Assembly (NCBI GenBank): GCA_937911865.1
Contig: CALDSK010000336.1
Coordinates: 1-55,246 of the forward strand
Direction of reading: 5' to 3'
Length of the DNA: 55,246 bases
Source of the DNA: an uncultured Synechococcus sp.
Lineage (GTDB): Bacteria > Cyanobacteriota > Cyanobacteriia > Phormidesmidales > Phormidesmidaceae
Of the stretch, positions 37,758-46,445 are shown in pieces. The number at the start of each line of letters is the position of its first letter. Within the stretch, counting starts at the first letter, position 1. A program made the translations under genes and the position numbers. The notes under the pieces are model-generated. The model was not told the origin of the DNA and did no database searches. It saw only the letters and a program-made list of their open reading frames with translations.

Positions 37758-39674
37758 CTAAAGCAAGGCCTTTTGCCGCTCTCTCTCTAGCTGTAACGTT
37801 TGAATTCGTTCTGGGGTACCTTCTGGAATCGCCGAAATTAGCGCCTGGGTGTAGTCACGGCGAGGGCGCTGGTAGATGTCTTCTGCGGTGCCAATTTCTT
37901 CGATGCGACCAGCATTCATGACCATGATGCGATCACTCATAAACTTCACGACACTCAAATCATGAGAGATAAAAATGTAGGTCAGCTTAAACTCTTTTTG
38001 CAAGTCTTTGAGCAAGTTCAGCACCTGCGCCTGCACAGAGACATCCAGCGCAGAAACAGACTCATCACACACAATAAACTTGGGGTTCAATGCCAGCGCT
38101 CTCGCAATACAAATCCGCTGCCGCTGACCACCCGAAAATTCGTGGGGAAAGCGGTTAATAGCGGTAGGATCTGACCCCACACACTCTAATAAATACTGAA
38201 CTCGCTCTTTTAGGTTGCGTCTACCTCGGATGGCACCGTGAATCCGCAGCGGCTCTGAAATAGCCTCGCCGATCGTCATCCTAGGATTCAAGGAGCTGTA
38301 AGGGTCTTGAAAAATTATCTGCATCTCGCGGCGACGCTTGCGCATTTGCCAGTTACCCAGGCGGGTCAAATCGCGGCCTTCAAACCACACCCGACCCCCC
38401 ATCGGCTTAATCAGCTGCAAAAGCGCGCGGCCTAGCGTCGTCTTACCACAGCCGGACTCACCCACTAGGCCAAAGGTCTCACCTTTGTACACCTGAAAAG
38501 ACACGTCATTAACCGCCATAACGTGACGCTCTATCCGGCCAAACACACCCTGTACCGGATAGCCAACCTTAAGATTTTCAACCGTCAGTAGCGGCCCCTT
38601 ATCCTGCAGTTCCTCTAAGCGCATCTGCATTTCTCTGGGGGTGATTTCAGTGGCAGGTGGCAACCCAGAGCCAAAGTCAGTTTGGGGCTTGGCGCGAATT
38701 AGCGGCTCGCCCTCTGGGCCAGGCACGACTTCCATATAGTCAGAGACGGTAGGCAGCTCGCGCAGCCGCTGCTTAGGCTGAGGACGACAGGCCAACAGGC
38801 CTCTGGTATAGGGATGGCTGGGCCGCTCAAAGATATCGAGGACAGAGCCTGTTTCGACCAGCTGCCCCTGATACATCACCGCAACCTGGTCAGCAATTTC
38901 GGCAATGATGCCTAGGTCGTGGGTAATGAAGACCATGGACATGCCTCGGCGATCGCGCAGCTCGCGCAGTAGGTCCAGAATCGTCGATTGCACTGTCACG
39001 TCTAACGCGGTCGTCGGCTCATCGGCAATTAGCAATGACGGGTTAGAAGAAAGTGCCATTGCGATCATCAAACGCTGAATCTGCCCGCCAGACATCTGAT
39101 GAGGAAAGCGATCCATCATGGCCCGCTGCCGCTTTTTCACCTCACGGCTAATCATCGCTGTATCTTCAATATTTAGCTCGCCCTGAACCTGCTCAAATAG
39201 CTTGACTTCAGGGGGTAGCAGTCTGACTTCTTGCAGCTGGGAAACGGCCAGTTCATACGCCTGACGTTGAGAAATTCTTTGATGCTGTCGAATCGCCTCA
39301 ATCAGCTGAAATCCGCAGGTGTACACCGGATTGAGCGAGCTCATCGGCTCTTGAAAGATCATCGCGATTTGGCCGCCGCGATACTGCCGCATTTTGCGGC
39401 TAGGAACCTGACGCAGGTCCACTAGCGGCCTATCTTCCGGCTTAAAAATAATGCGGCCGCTAGTCACCTTACCTGGGGGAGTAGGCACTAGCCCCATAAT
39501 TGCTAGCGAGGTGACTGATTTACCTGAGCCTGATTCGCCAACAATTCCAAGGGTCTGACCGCGCTGCAGTTGAAACGAAACGTCATCTACCGCGCGAACG
39601 CTTTTACGCTCTTCACCGTCAGCAGAGGCAAATTCAATAGTAAGACCTTGAACATCTAAGATGGTGTCATTCAT
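37758..39674 (-). CDS. ABC transporter tandem ATPase (Dpp/Opp/YejF-type)
   Basis: 638 residues with two ATPase domains. Domain one has Walker A GESGSGKSVTSLAIMGL and signature MSGGQIQRLMIAMALSSNPS; domain two has GESGCGKTTLGRALLQL and SGGQRQRICIARALALNPKF. Each ends with the oligopeptide-type C-terminal motif (HPYTRGLLACRP; RDYTQALISAIPEG). It powers uptake of peptides or similar solutes. Domain one holds an insertion of about 45 residues before its signature. No permease or binding-protein genes are adjacent, which is typical of cyanobacterial orphan ATPases. ATG 39674 is chosen over a TTG 15 bases upstream. Confidence 0.92.
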   Translation of the reverse strand: MNDTILDVQGLTIEFASADGEERKSVRAVDDVSFQLQRGQTLGIVGESGSGKSVTSLAIMGLVPTPPGKVTSGRIIFKPEDRPLVDLRQVPSRKMRQYRGGQIAMIFQEPMSSLNPVYTCGFQLIEAIRQHQRISQRQAYELAVSQLQEVRLLPPEVKLFEQVQGELNIEDTAMISREVKKRQRAMMDRFPHQMSGGQIQRLMIAMALSSNPSLLIADEPTTALDVTVQSTILDLLRELRDRRGMSMVFITHDLGIIAEIADQVAVMYQGQLVETGSVLDIFERPSHPYTRGLLACRPQPKQRLRELPTVSDYMEVVPGPEGEPLIRAKPQTDFGSGLPPATEITPREMQMRLEELQDKGPLLTVENLKVGYPVQGVFGRIERHVMAVNDVSFQVYKGETFGLVGESGCGKTTLGRALLQLIKPMGGRVWFEGRDLTRLGNWQMRKRRREMQIIFQDPYSSLNPRMTIGEAISEPLRIHGAIRGRRNLKERVQYLLECVGSDPTAINRFPHEFSGGQRQRICIARALALNPKFIVCDESVSALDVSVQAQVLNLLKDLQKEFKLTYIFISHDLSVVKFMSDRIMVMNAGRIEEIGTAEDIYQRPRRDYTQALISAIPEGTPERIQTLQLERERQKALL

Positions 39675-39972
39675 AAAAGGTGATATCAATCAGGCGGCTG
39701 GCAAATCATAAGTTAGCAAGCATCATATCAGCCATGTTCCAGCATTGACAGCCCAGGTCGTCCAGACATAGGTTGACTTGGCTAGGCCAATGGTCAGCCA
39801 TCGGGCTGTAAGGACTTGGGAAAGCTAAATGGTGCATAAAACTAAACACAGACACTGATAAATATAGCAATCTGCTCAGTAGCCATCTGTTGCTCCTAAG
39901 CACTTTCCATTTCGATTTTTAACCCTTTTGCTTCCTTCGTGTGCGTCTTCTGACGCTTTTCAGGCTTGCTCA

Positions 39973-41049
39973 ATGATTCAACTTGCGATCGCAGTTTTCA
40001 TCGTTATTATTGGCTCCGCGATCTGCTCTGGCATAGAAACAGCCTTGCTCTCGGTGCCCCTGTTAAGAGTAAAACAGCTGGCGCAGAGTAAGCCTAGTCC
40101 AGGTGCGATCGCTCTACTCAGCATCCGGCAGCACGTCTCGCGGCCAATTGCGACCATTGTCATTCTCAACAATATTTTCAACATCGTTGGCAGCATCGTC
40201 GTCGGTCGCATCGCGGCTCAACTATTCGACAACACGGGGCTAGGTATCTTCTCCGCCTTTCTTACCTTTGCCATTATCCTGTTCGCCGAAATCCTACCGA
40301 AAACGCTGGGCGAACGCTACGCCGAGAAAATCGGCATCGCCGTTGCCATACCAGTTCAAGGCGCTACCGTTGTGTGCACGCCGCTCATTTGGCTATTAGA
40401 AAAAATTACCGCGCCTCTCACCAAAGGCAGTAGGCGTCCGGTGACTAACGAATCAGAAATTCGACTGCTCACTATCTTGGGCTACCAGGAAGGTCTGATT
40501 GAAGATGACGAAGCGGAAATGATCGACCGCGTTTTTCGGCTCAATGACCTGATGGCCGCTGATATCATGACCCCACGAGTCGCCATTACCTACATTCCAG
40601 GTAGCGCCATCCTGCAAGAGGTCCAAAACGAAATCATTGAGTCTCAGCACACCCGTATTTTGGTGATAGAAGAAGATCTCGACCACGTGATTGGGGTTGC
40701 CCTGAAAGCAGAACTGCTCGCGGCGCTCGTCACCGGGCAGAGCAATGCACCGATCAAAACGCTCATGCGAGCAGTTCACTACGTTCCCGATACAGAACGT
40801 ACGGACAGTCTGATCAAAACCTTTCAGTCGCTACGCGAGCACTTAATGGTCGTTGTGGATGAATATGGCGGCGTCTCTGGCGTCGTCACACTCGAAGACA
40901 CGCTTGAAGTGCTCACCGGCGAAATTGTTGACGAAACAGACCGCAACGTTGACCTGCAAGCCCTAGCCAGACAGCGGCAGAAGCGCATTCTGCGACGCAG
41001 CGGATTTCGAGCGAACAGCACCGCGTCAAAATCAAAGCAAAACGCCTAA
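39973..41049 (+). CDS. CNNM/CorC-type membrane protein with CBS domains
   Basis: 358 residues. The N-terminal DUF21/CNNM membrane domain has about four segments (IQLAIAVFIVIIGSAICSGI, ATIVILNNIFNIVGSIVVGR and FSAFLTFAIILFAEILPKTL). Two CBS domains follow from about residue 195 (DIMTPRVAITYIPGSAILQE and REHLMVVVDEYGGVSGVVTL). Such proteins are linked to Mg2+ or Co2+ transport. A CorC_HlyC C-terminal domain is missing: the protein ends soon after the CBS pair in a basic tail. ATG 39973 gives the membrane start; upstream codons are unlikely. Confidence 0.88.
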   Translation: MIQLAIAVFIVIIGSAICSGIETALLSVPLLRVKQLAQSKPSPGAIALLSIRQHVSRPIATIVILNNIFNIVGSIVVGRIAAQLFDNTGLGIFSAFLTFAIILFAEILPKTLGERYAEKIGIAVAIPVQGATVVCTPLIWLLEKITAPLTKGSRRPVTNESEIRLLTILGYQEGLIEDDEAEMIDRVFRLNDLMAADIMTPRVAITYIPGSAILQEVQNEIIESQHTRILVIEEDLDHVIGVALKAELLAALVTGQSNAPIKTLMRAVHYVPDTERTDSLIKTFQSLREHLMVVVDEYGGVSGVVTLEDTLEVLTGEIVDETDRNVDLQALARQRQKRILRRSGFRANSTASKSKQNA

Positions 41050-41137
41050 TTTTCCTAATCTTATGGAGATCAGACGTTTTGCTCGGAACTTTAGATCACT
41101 TGGGAGTACTCGGAATCACTCAGGAGCACTCAGGGCT

Positions 41138-41896
41138 CTACTCTGCGCTGCTGCCTGATTCTGCATCGGCAGGCGCTGTCTCGGCAGACTCTTTGGCAGC
41201 TTTTGCCTCAGCGCGCTTTCTCTTGTCTTCCTCACGCTTTGCCTGCTTCTTTTTCTCAGCCTCAATCATATCCTTCATCACTTCTTGAGCCTGCGCCATC
41301 TTCTCCAGATTGCTGCGGTACAGGTCAATATCTTTTTTGAAGAGATCGGCATTTAGGCTAAATGAACCAGCGAGATCTTCTAACAGTGCCTCACGCTTTT
41401 CCTTTTCGTTCAGGGCGTCTGCATCAATAACTTCAAGTATGTTGTACAGACCGATAGCAAACAGTCGGCTGTACTTAAACTTGGGGTTGGCAATAATCTT
41501 GTGGAGATTGCCTTTGAGCGCGTCGCTACCGGCAGACGTCTTCGCCTCTTCAACCGCTGACTTAAATCCATCTAGGCTGGAAACTGATTTGGCCGCCGCA
41601 AGCACTTCTTCAGCATCACGTCGGTACTGCGCAGGATCGGCTTCTACCGCCTGGATGATCGCATTGTAGATAGCCTCGCGATCGCCCGCAGGCTCATAGC
41701 CCTGCATGAAGCGATCGTAGGTACTGACAACGCCTAAGGCGTAGACAGAGTCGTAGTTAAAATCTGCATTCACCAGTAGCAAATGCATTTCTACCATGAG
41801 CTCTTCAACCACACGGCGATAGATCGCATTGATGGGGCGAGTGTGCTGGCCGTAGAAGGCTCGCTTTGTATCTGAAACCGTGCGGACGTTGTTCAC
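41138..41896 (-). CDS. thf1: Thylakoid formation protein Thf1/Psb29
   Basis: 252 residues reading VRTVSDTKRAFYGQHTRPIN, VVEELMVEMHLLLVNADFNY and YDSVYALGVVSTYDRFMQGY at the N-terminus, full match to Thf1. The C-terminus is a coiled coil rich in Lys/Glu and ends in Ala/Glu repeats. Thf1 affects thylakoid assembly and photosystem II repair through the FtsH protease. It runs towards the convergent CNNM gene with about 90 bases between stops. Confidence 0.95.
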   Translation of the reverse strand: MNNVRTVSDTKRAFYGQHTRPINAIYRRVVEELMVEMHLLLVNADFNYDSVYALGVVSTYDRFMQGYEPAGDREAIYNAIIQAVEADPAQYRRDAEEVLAAAKSVSSLDGFKSAVEEAKTSAGSDALKGNLHKIIANPKFKYSRLFAIGLYNILEVIDADALNEKEKREALLEDLAGSFSLNADLFKKDIDLYRSNLEKMAQAQEVMKDMIEAEKKKQAKREEDKRKRAEAKAAKESAETAPADAESGSSAE

Positions 41897-42047
41897 AAGT
41901 AAACGCTCTAAATACTCTTTGTAAACTTATTGTTACGCTTCTTAGTCGCTTTGCCAAGCCGTTGACTCGAAATATGAACCGAAGATTACGTCATATTCAC
42001 GATCATAAGACGCAATAATAAATAGGCTGTGCCCTTTTTCTGATTTT

Positions 42048-42674
42048 ATGGCAAATCGTCCGCTGGCTACGTTGGCAACCTATCTTGCTGGTGAGTTTGA
42101 AAACCAGGCGCAGGCCGCAGCACAACCCGCCTGGTATGTTCACCTACGCCTCTGGCACAGACCGGTTCCGGCGTTATCATCTAGCACCGTGCATACGCTG
42201 CTACTAGAGCAGGCCAATGTGATTTCTGGGCAGCCACCTTACCGGCAGCGCATTCTACAAATTCGAGCGTCTCGTGAATCGGAGCGATCGCAGGAATTAC
42301 AGGGGCAATACTTTGCGCTGAAAGATCCGCTTAAGTTCAAAGGTGCAGGCAGCGACCCAAGCAAACTATCGGGTCTTTCCAAAGCAGACTTAGTCACATT
42401 GCCCAACAGCGGCGCGGCCATTCAATATCAACAGATCGGTGCCGGCTATCGATTTCAATCTGCACTCAAAGACGGTCAGCTATGTTCATTTGAGTATGGC
42501 GGACAGCAGCGCTATGTCTACTTGGGATTCGATATTGAGCCAAACGGAGACCAGCTGCTGCTAAAAACATATGACAAAGGAATAGACCCCGACACAGGTC
42601 GAGGTCTATGGGGTGCCCTCATGGGGCCGTTTCATATGGTTAAGCAAAAAAGCTACGCCACAGCGACTCTGTAG
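42048..42674 (+). CDS. cpcT: CpcT-type phycobiliprotein lyase
   Basis: 208 residues in the CpeT/CpcT family: LATLATYLAGEFENQAQAAA, PAWYVHLRLWHRPVPAL, TLLLEQANVISGQPPYRQRI, CSFEYGGQQRYVYLGFDIEP and GLWGALMGPFHMVKQKSYA. CpcT attaches bilin to the Cys153/155 site of beta-phycocyanin. It differs clearly from the two CpeT-like genes at 11302 and 13663. It is set among general genes, away from the phycoerythrin cluster, which fits a role in phycocyanin. Its end overlaps the end of the convergent STAS gene by 22 bases. Confidence 0.85.
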   Translation: MANRPLATLATYLAGEFENQAQAAAQPAWYVHLRLWHRPVPALSSSTVHTLLLEQANVISGQPPYRQRILQIRASRESERSQELQGQYFALKDPLKFKGAGSDPSKLSGLSKADLVTLPNSGAAIQYQQIGAGYRFQSALKDGQLCSFEYGGQQRYVYLGFDIEPNGDQLLLKTYDKGIDPDTGRGLWGALMGPFHMVKQKSYATATL

Positions 42675-43012
42675 GGGGCCGCTAGTGCTTCTTCTTCCGT
42701 TTCAAAAATCTCGAACACGGAGTCCATCATGGTGACTTCAAATACGAGCTTAGCTTCAGGGTGAACATTGCAAATGCGGAAGCTGCCATCGATTTTGTCG
42801 GCATCGCGCATGCCAGCAACCAGGGAAGTTAGGCCAGAGCTATCAATGAAGTTAACTTCACTCAGGTTGACCAGAATATGGGGAGTTTGTTCAGAAATAG
42901 ATTCCTGTAGCGTCAGTCGAAATTGCCAGGCAGTCGTGATATCTAGCCGACCTGTAGGGGCCAAAATCACGACTGAATCGCCCTGGGGAGTTGTAAATTC
43001 TCGCTGCTCCAT
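42653..43012 (-). CDS. STAS-domain anti-sigma-factor antagonist
   Basis: 119 residues forming one STAS domain: VVILAPTGRLDITTAWQFRL, then HILVNLSEVNFIDSSGLTSL with the conserved phospho-acceptor Ser of the DSSG motif, and RICNVHPEAKLVFEVTMMDS. Such proteins are switched by a kinase and phosphatase. No kinase is adjacent. The C-terminal eight codons overlap the convergent cpcT end on the opposite strand. Two tandem duplications lie upstream. Confidence 0.92.
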   Translation of the reverse strand: MEQREFTTPQGDSVVILAPTGRLDITTAWQFRLTLQESISEQTPHILVNLSEVNFIDSSGLTSLVAGMRDADKIDGSFRICNVHPEAKLVFEVTMMDSVFEIFETEEEALAAPYRVAVA

Positions 43013-43069
43013 ACTGTTGATGTCACTCTCTCTAATGGGTTCAAAACGTCACGCTCAAAAAGCCCTACT

Positions 43070-43105
43070 CAAACAGACAGGTCTACCCAAACAGACAGAC
43101 CTACC
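43070..43105. repeat. 18-bp tandem duplication
   Basis: Copies 43070-43087 and 43088-43105 agree at 16 of 18 bases. It lies upstream of the STAS gene start. Confidence 0.8.
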
Positions 43106-43157
43106 CAAATGGCAGGATGAGCGCATCATGTTGACCTTTAGAGTGCCCACCAGGCTT

Positions 43158-43199
43158 AAACTCTACTCAGCTTATCGGAAACTCTACTCAGCTTATCGG
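43158..43199. repeat. Perfect 21-bp tandem duplication
   Basis: Copies at 43158-43178 and 43179-43199 are identical over 21 bases. It lies in the gap between the STAS start and the hemF stop. Confidence 0.9.
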
Positions 43200-43268
43200 A
43201 CGATCTTATGAGCTGACCTCATAGATTAGGCTCAATGAGCCGAGTAAAATCGCTGAGCAGAATCAATG

Positions 43269-44324
43269 CTACTTATTCGCCCAGTCTTGAGGCTTGAGGA
43301 AAACATCGTACAGTTTGGCTTCCGGGGTGCCGGGCTCTGGCGCGTAGGAATACTCCCAGCGCACCATCGGTGGCAAAGACATCAAAATAGATTCGGTGCG
43401 GCCATTGGTTTGCAAACCAAACAGAGTGCCTCGATCAAAGACCAGATTAAACTCGACGTAGCGGCCCCGGCGGTAGAGCTGAAAGTCTCGCTCGCGCTGA
43501 CCGTATGGTTTGTCGGCGTACTTTTCTACGATGGGGATATAAGACGGCAAGAAGGCGTCACCACAGTCGATGGCAAACTGGAAGATTTCTTCCCAGGAGC
43601 GTTTGGGCGCGGTGCCAGCTTCTTTGCTGTACAGTGCGGCTGGGCCATCCTGGTTGTGACCACGATAGAGTTCGCCGCGCTGACCGTTTTGGTAGTCGAA
43701 AAAGATGCCGCCGACGCCTCTAGGCTCGTCGCGGTGCTTAAGGTAAAAGTACTCGTCGCACCAGCGCTTGAAGTTGGGGTAGTACTGAGAGTTATGGCGA
43801 TCGCACGTTTCTTTGAGCGTCTTGTGAAAGTGCGTCACATCCGCTTCGGTAATGTAATAGGGCGTTAGGTCAATGCCGCCACCAAACCACCAGACCGGAC
43901 CGGCCTCAAAGTAACGATAGTTGAGGTGAACCGTCGGAATATAAGGATTGCGAGGGTGCAGCACCATTGAAGTGCCCGTTGCATAAAACTGATGGCCTTC
44001 GGCTTCGGGGCGCTTCACCAAAATCGAAGGGGGCAGCTTGTCGCCCCAGACCTCAGAAAAGCCAACGCCCCCCTGCTCCAAAATATTGCCTTCCTTCATC
44101 ACCCGAGAGCGACCGCCGCCGCCTTCAGGCCGCTTCCAAGCATCCTGCTGAAACTTACCGCCCCCGTCTACTGCTTCTAGCTTTTGACAAATGCGATCTT
44201 GTAATCCTTTAAAGGCGCTGCTGACTCGCTCACGGGAGTCGCTAGGGGGCAAGGGATGAGCCTTAGGAGGGGCTACCTCTGGCGAGGAGGTTGGGCGAAC
44301 AGCCTTAGCAGGAGAAAGGGTCAT
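43269..44324 (-). CDS. hemF: Oxygen-dependent coproporphyrinogen III oxidase HemF
   Basis: 351 residues. It carries the HemF signature stretches GNILEQGGVGFSEVWGDKLP, GTSMVLHPRNPYIPTVHLNY, VWWFGGGIDLTPYYITEADV and RRGRYVEFNLVFDRGTLFGL. The enzyme converts coproporphyrinogen III to protoporphyrinogen IX, feeding both chlorophyll and bilins. A Pro/Ser-rich leader of some 35 residues precedes the fold. ATG 44324 agrees with the family length. Confidence 0.96.
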   Translation of the reverse strand: MTLSPAKAVRPTSSPEVAPPKAHPLPPSDSRERVSSAFKGLQDRICQKLEAVDGGGKFQQDAWKRPEGGGGRSRVMKEGNILEQGGVGFSEVWGDKLPPSILVKRPEAEGHQFYATGTSMVLHPRNPYIPTVHLNYRYFEAGPVWWFGGGIDLTPYYITEADVTHFHKTLKETCDRHNSQYYPNFKRWCDEYFYLKHRDEPRGVGGIFFDYQNGQRGELYRGHNQDGPAALYSKEAGTAPKRSWEEIFQFAIDCGDAFLPSYIPIVEKYADKPYGQRERDFQLYRRGRYVEFNLVFDRGTLFGLQTNGRTESILMSLPPMVRWEYSYAPEPGTPEAKLYDVFLKPQDWANK

Positions 44325-44574
44325 AGCGGTCTGTAACTATAAATATTCCTTCAATTAGTCAAACACGATTCGGAAGCCTTTATTGCACTTTTGCAACAGA
44401 GCGTGACAATCTGTGACAAATCATCCGGCTAGATAAAATCCTAACGGGTGACCTAAACCCACTGCTTACGCAAGAACAACCCGATAAAACGGCAGAAAGC
44501 CGCTCTTTGAGGAGCCCCGAACAACGTCGAAGTCTTCTTCTAGACTAGAAGAGTTCCTTGGTATTTGTACGGAC

Positions 44575-45114
44575 ATGCTTCAGCCACTGTGGTCACTCAT
44601 CCGTCGGATTCGGCAAGCCTGCGTTTCTGAACACTATTACTGGGTCAGCAGCACCGCCCCAGCAGAAGACCTGTGGCGAACCGTCAATAATCTGGCTGAT
44701 ATAGCAGCGTGGCATCCGCTGATTACGGGCACCAATGCCCCCCGGGGTCAAAGCGCCAAACCGGGTCTGATTTATCGCGTCTTTAGCCGCTATTTGCCCG
44801 TTTCTACTCAGATTTTTGTTGAGCGAGTGCGCCCAGGCGAGCTGCTGAGCGTTCGAGTGTTTCCTTTTCCAGGTCTGCAAGAGAGAGCCTCTTACAGAAT
44901 TGTCTCCACGCTTTGTGGCACCTGCGTTTTGTACTCTATTACGCTGAGCGGCTGGCTATCGCCGATAGTCTGGCCGATGGTGAAGCCACAGGTCACTCAG
45001 GTAGCATCGTCTTTGGTTCAAGCAGCGGAAGAAGCTGCCGCGCAACCCAAAGGCTTTCGGCACCGAGCTTACCCAATCGATCCTAAAATCGATCCTAAAA
45101 CCGATATCTTTTAA
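44575..45114 (+). CDS. SRPBCC/polyketide-cyclase-like protein
   Basis: 179 residues with a START-like SRPBCC fold: TAPAEDLWRTVNNLADIAAW, HPLITGTNAPRG, and RVRPGELLSVRVFPFPGLQE through ASYRIVSTLCGTCVLYSITL. Such proteins bind small hydrophobic ligands. The role is unknown. The C-terminal tail has a small coding duplication (PIDPKIDPKTD). ATG 44575 lies upstream of mrp by 115 bases. Confidence 0.8.
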   Translation: MLQPLWSLIRRIRQACVSEHYYWVSSTAPAEDLWRTVNNLADIAAWHPLITGTNAPRGQSAKPGLIYRVFSRYLPVSTQIFVERVRPGELLSVRVFPFPGLQERASYRIVSTLCGTCVLYSITLSGWLSPIVWPMVKPQVTQVASSLVQAAEEAAAQPKGFRHRAYPIDPKIDPKTDIF

Positions 45115-45228
45115 AACCAGATCGCCCCGCTAAAACCCGATCGCCCCACGCTAATATTTTTGAATCTGCCAACTGGCAGAAATAGCCGCTGTCGCCCCGA
45201 CTCGAAAACCCTTCACGTCTTCAAATTA

Positions 45229-46302
45229 ATGATTAAAACGCTTGATACCGAATCCGTCTTAGAGGTCCTACAACCTGTTCAAGACCCTGAGCTACAGAAG
45301 AGCCTGGTTGACCTCAACATGATTCGCAATGTCAAGGTAGACGGTGGCAATGTGAGCTTTACGCTGGTGCTGACAACGCCTGCTTGTCCGCTGCGTGAAT
45401 TTATTCGAGAAGACTGTGAAAAGGCAGTGCAAACGCTACCGGGCGTAGAAACTGTAGAGATAGAAATTACGGCGGAAACGCCACAGCAAAAGGGCCTGCC
45501 TGATCGGACTGGCATTGACGGCGTGAAGAATATCTTGGCAGTCACCAGCGGCAAAGGCGGCGTAGGCAAGAGCACGGTCGCGATTAATCTGGCGGTCGCG
45601 CTGGCGAAAACAGGCGCAACCGTCGGTCTGATTGACGCGGATATCTATGGCCCTAATGCACCCATTATGATGGGCCTGAAGGAAGCTAACGTCACCGTAC
45701 GCGATGAGAACGGAGAGCAGGTACTAGAGCCTGCTTTTAATCATGGTGTGAAGATGGTGTCGATGGGCTTTTTGATCGACCGTGACCAGCCGGTCGTGTG
45801 GCGCGGACCCATGCTAAACGGGGTAATTCGACAGTTTTTATATCAGGTGCAGTGGGGCGAGCTGGATTACATGGTGGTGGATATGCCGCCGGGGACGGGC
45901 GACGCTCAGCTGACACTGGCACAGGCGGTACCGATGGCGGGTGCAGTGATTGTGACCACGCCTCAAGATGTAGCAATTTCGGATGCGCGGCGCGGACTGA
46001 AGATGTTTGAGCAGCTGAACGTTCCGATTCTGGGGCTGGTGGAGAATATGAGCTACTTTGTGCCGCCAGATATGCCGGATAAGCAGTATGCGATTTTTGG
46101 GACGAACGGCGGTGAGAAGGCAGCAGAAGAGCTGGGCGTGGCGTTACTGGGCAAGGTGCCGCTAGAAATGCCCGTGAGAGAGGGGGGCGATCAGGGGCTG
46201 CCAATTGTACTGGCTGCGCCTGAGTCGGCTAGTGCGATCGCGCTTATGGACATCGCGAAAAAAACAGCTGCTAAAATTTCCGTGGCTGCACTGACCGCAT
46301 AG
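45229..46302 (+). CDS. mrp: Mrp/NBP35-type iron-sulfur carrier ATPase
   Basis: 357 residues. An N-terminal MIP18-like domain (VLEVLQPVQDPELQKSLVDL) precedes the ParA/Mrp ATPase with P-loop VTSGKGGVGKSTVAINLAVA at about residue 105, then DADIYGPNAPIMMGL and VVDMPPGTGDAQLTLAQAV. It transfers Fe-S clusters. The usual CxxC of the family C-terminus is absent, as in the cyanobacterial group. ATG 45229 (MIKTLDTESV) gives the family start; upstream in-frame ATG 45160 is unlikely. Confidence 0.93.
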   Translation: MIKTLDTESVLEVLQPVQDPELQKSLVDLNMIRNVKVDGGNVSFTLVLTTPACPLREFIREDCEKAVQTLPGVETVEIEITAETPQQKGLPDRTGIDGVKNILAVTSGKGGVGKSTVAINLAVALAKTGATVGLIDADIYGPNAPIMMGLKEANVTVRDENGEQVLEPAFNHGVKMVSMGFLIDRDQPVVWRGPMLNGVIRQFLYQVQWGELDYMVVDMPPGTGDAQLTLAQAVPMAGAVIVTTPQDVAISDARRGLKMFEQLNVPILGLVENMSYFVPPDMPDKQYAIFGTNGGEKAAEELGVALLGKVPLEMPVREGGDQGLPIVLAAPESASAIALMDIAKKTAAKISVAALTA

Positions 46303-46338
46303 CTGATCCTATACCTGAGGCTGACCCTATACCTGAGC
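46303..46338. repeat. 18-bp tandem duplication after mrp
   Basis: Copies at 46303-46320 and 46321-46338 agree at 16 of 18 bases, directly after the mrp stop codon. Confidence 0.82.
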
Positions 46339-46365
46339 CAGTCTTTCTATTTTGCAGCCGCCTTG

Positions 46366-46399
46366 TTCTGGCTACAGCCTTTTTCTGGCTACAGCCTTT
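46366..46399. repeat. Perfect 17-bp tandem duplication before rodA
   Basis: TTCTGGCTACAGCCTTT at 46366-46382 is repeated exactly at 46383-46399. Confidence 0.88.
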
Positions 46400-46445
46400 T
46401 CTTGCTAAGAACGTCATCTAGTAACTGTCTTTTCTATAACTGCAC

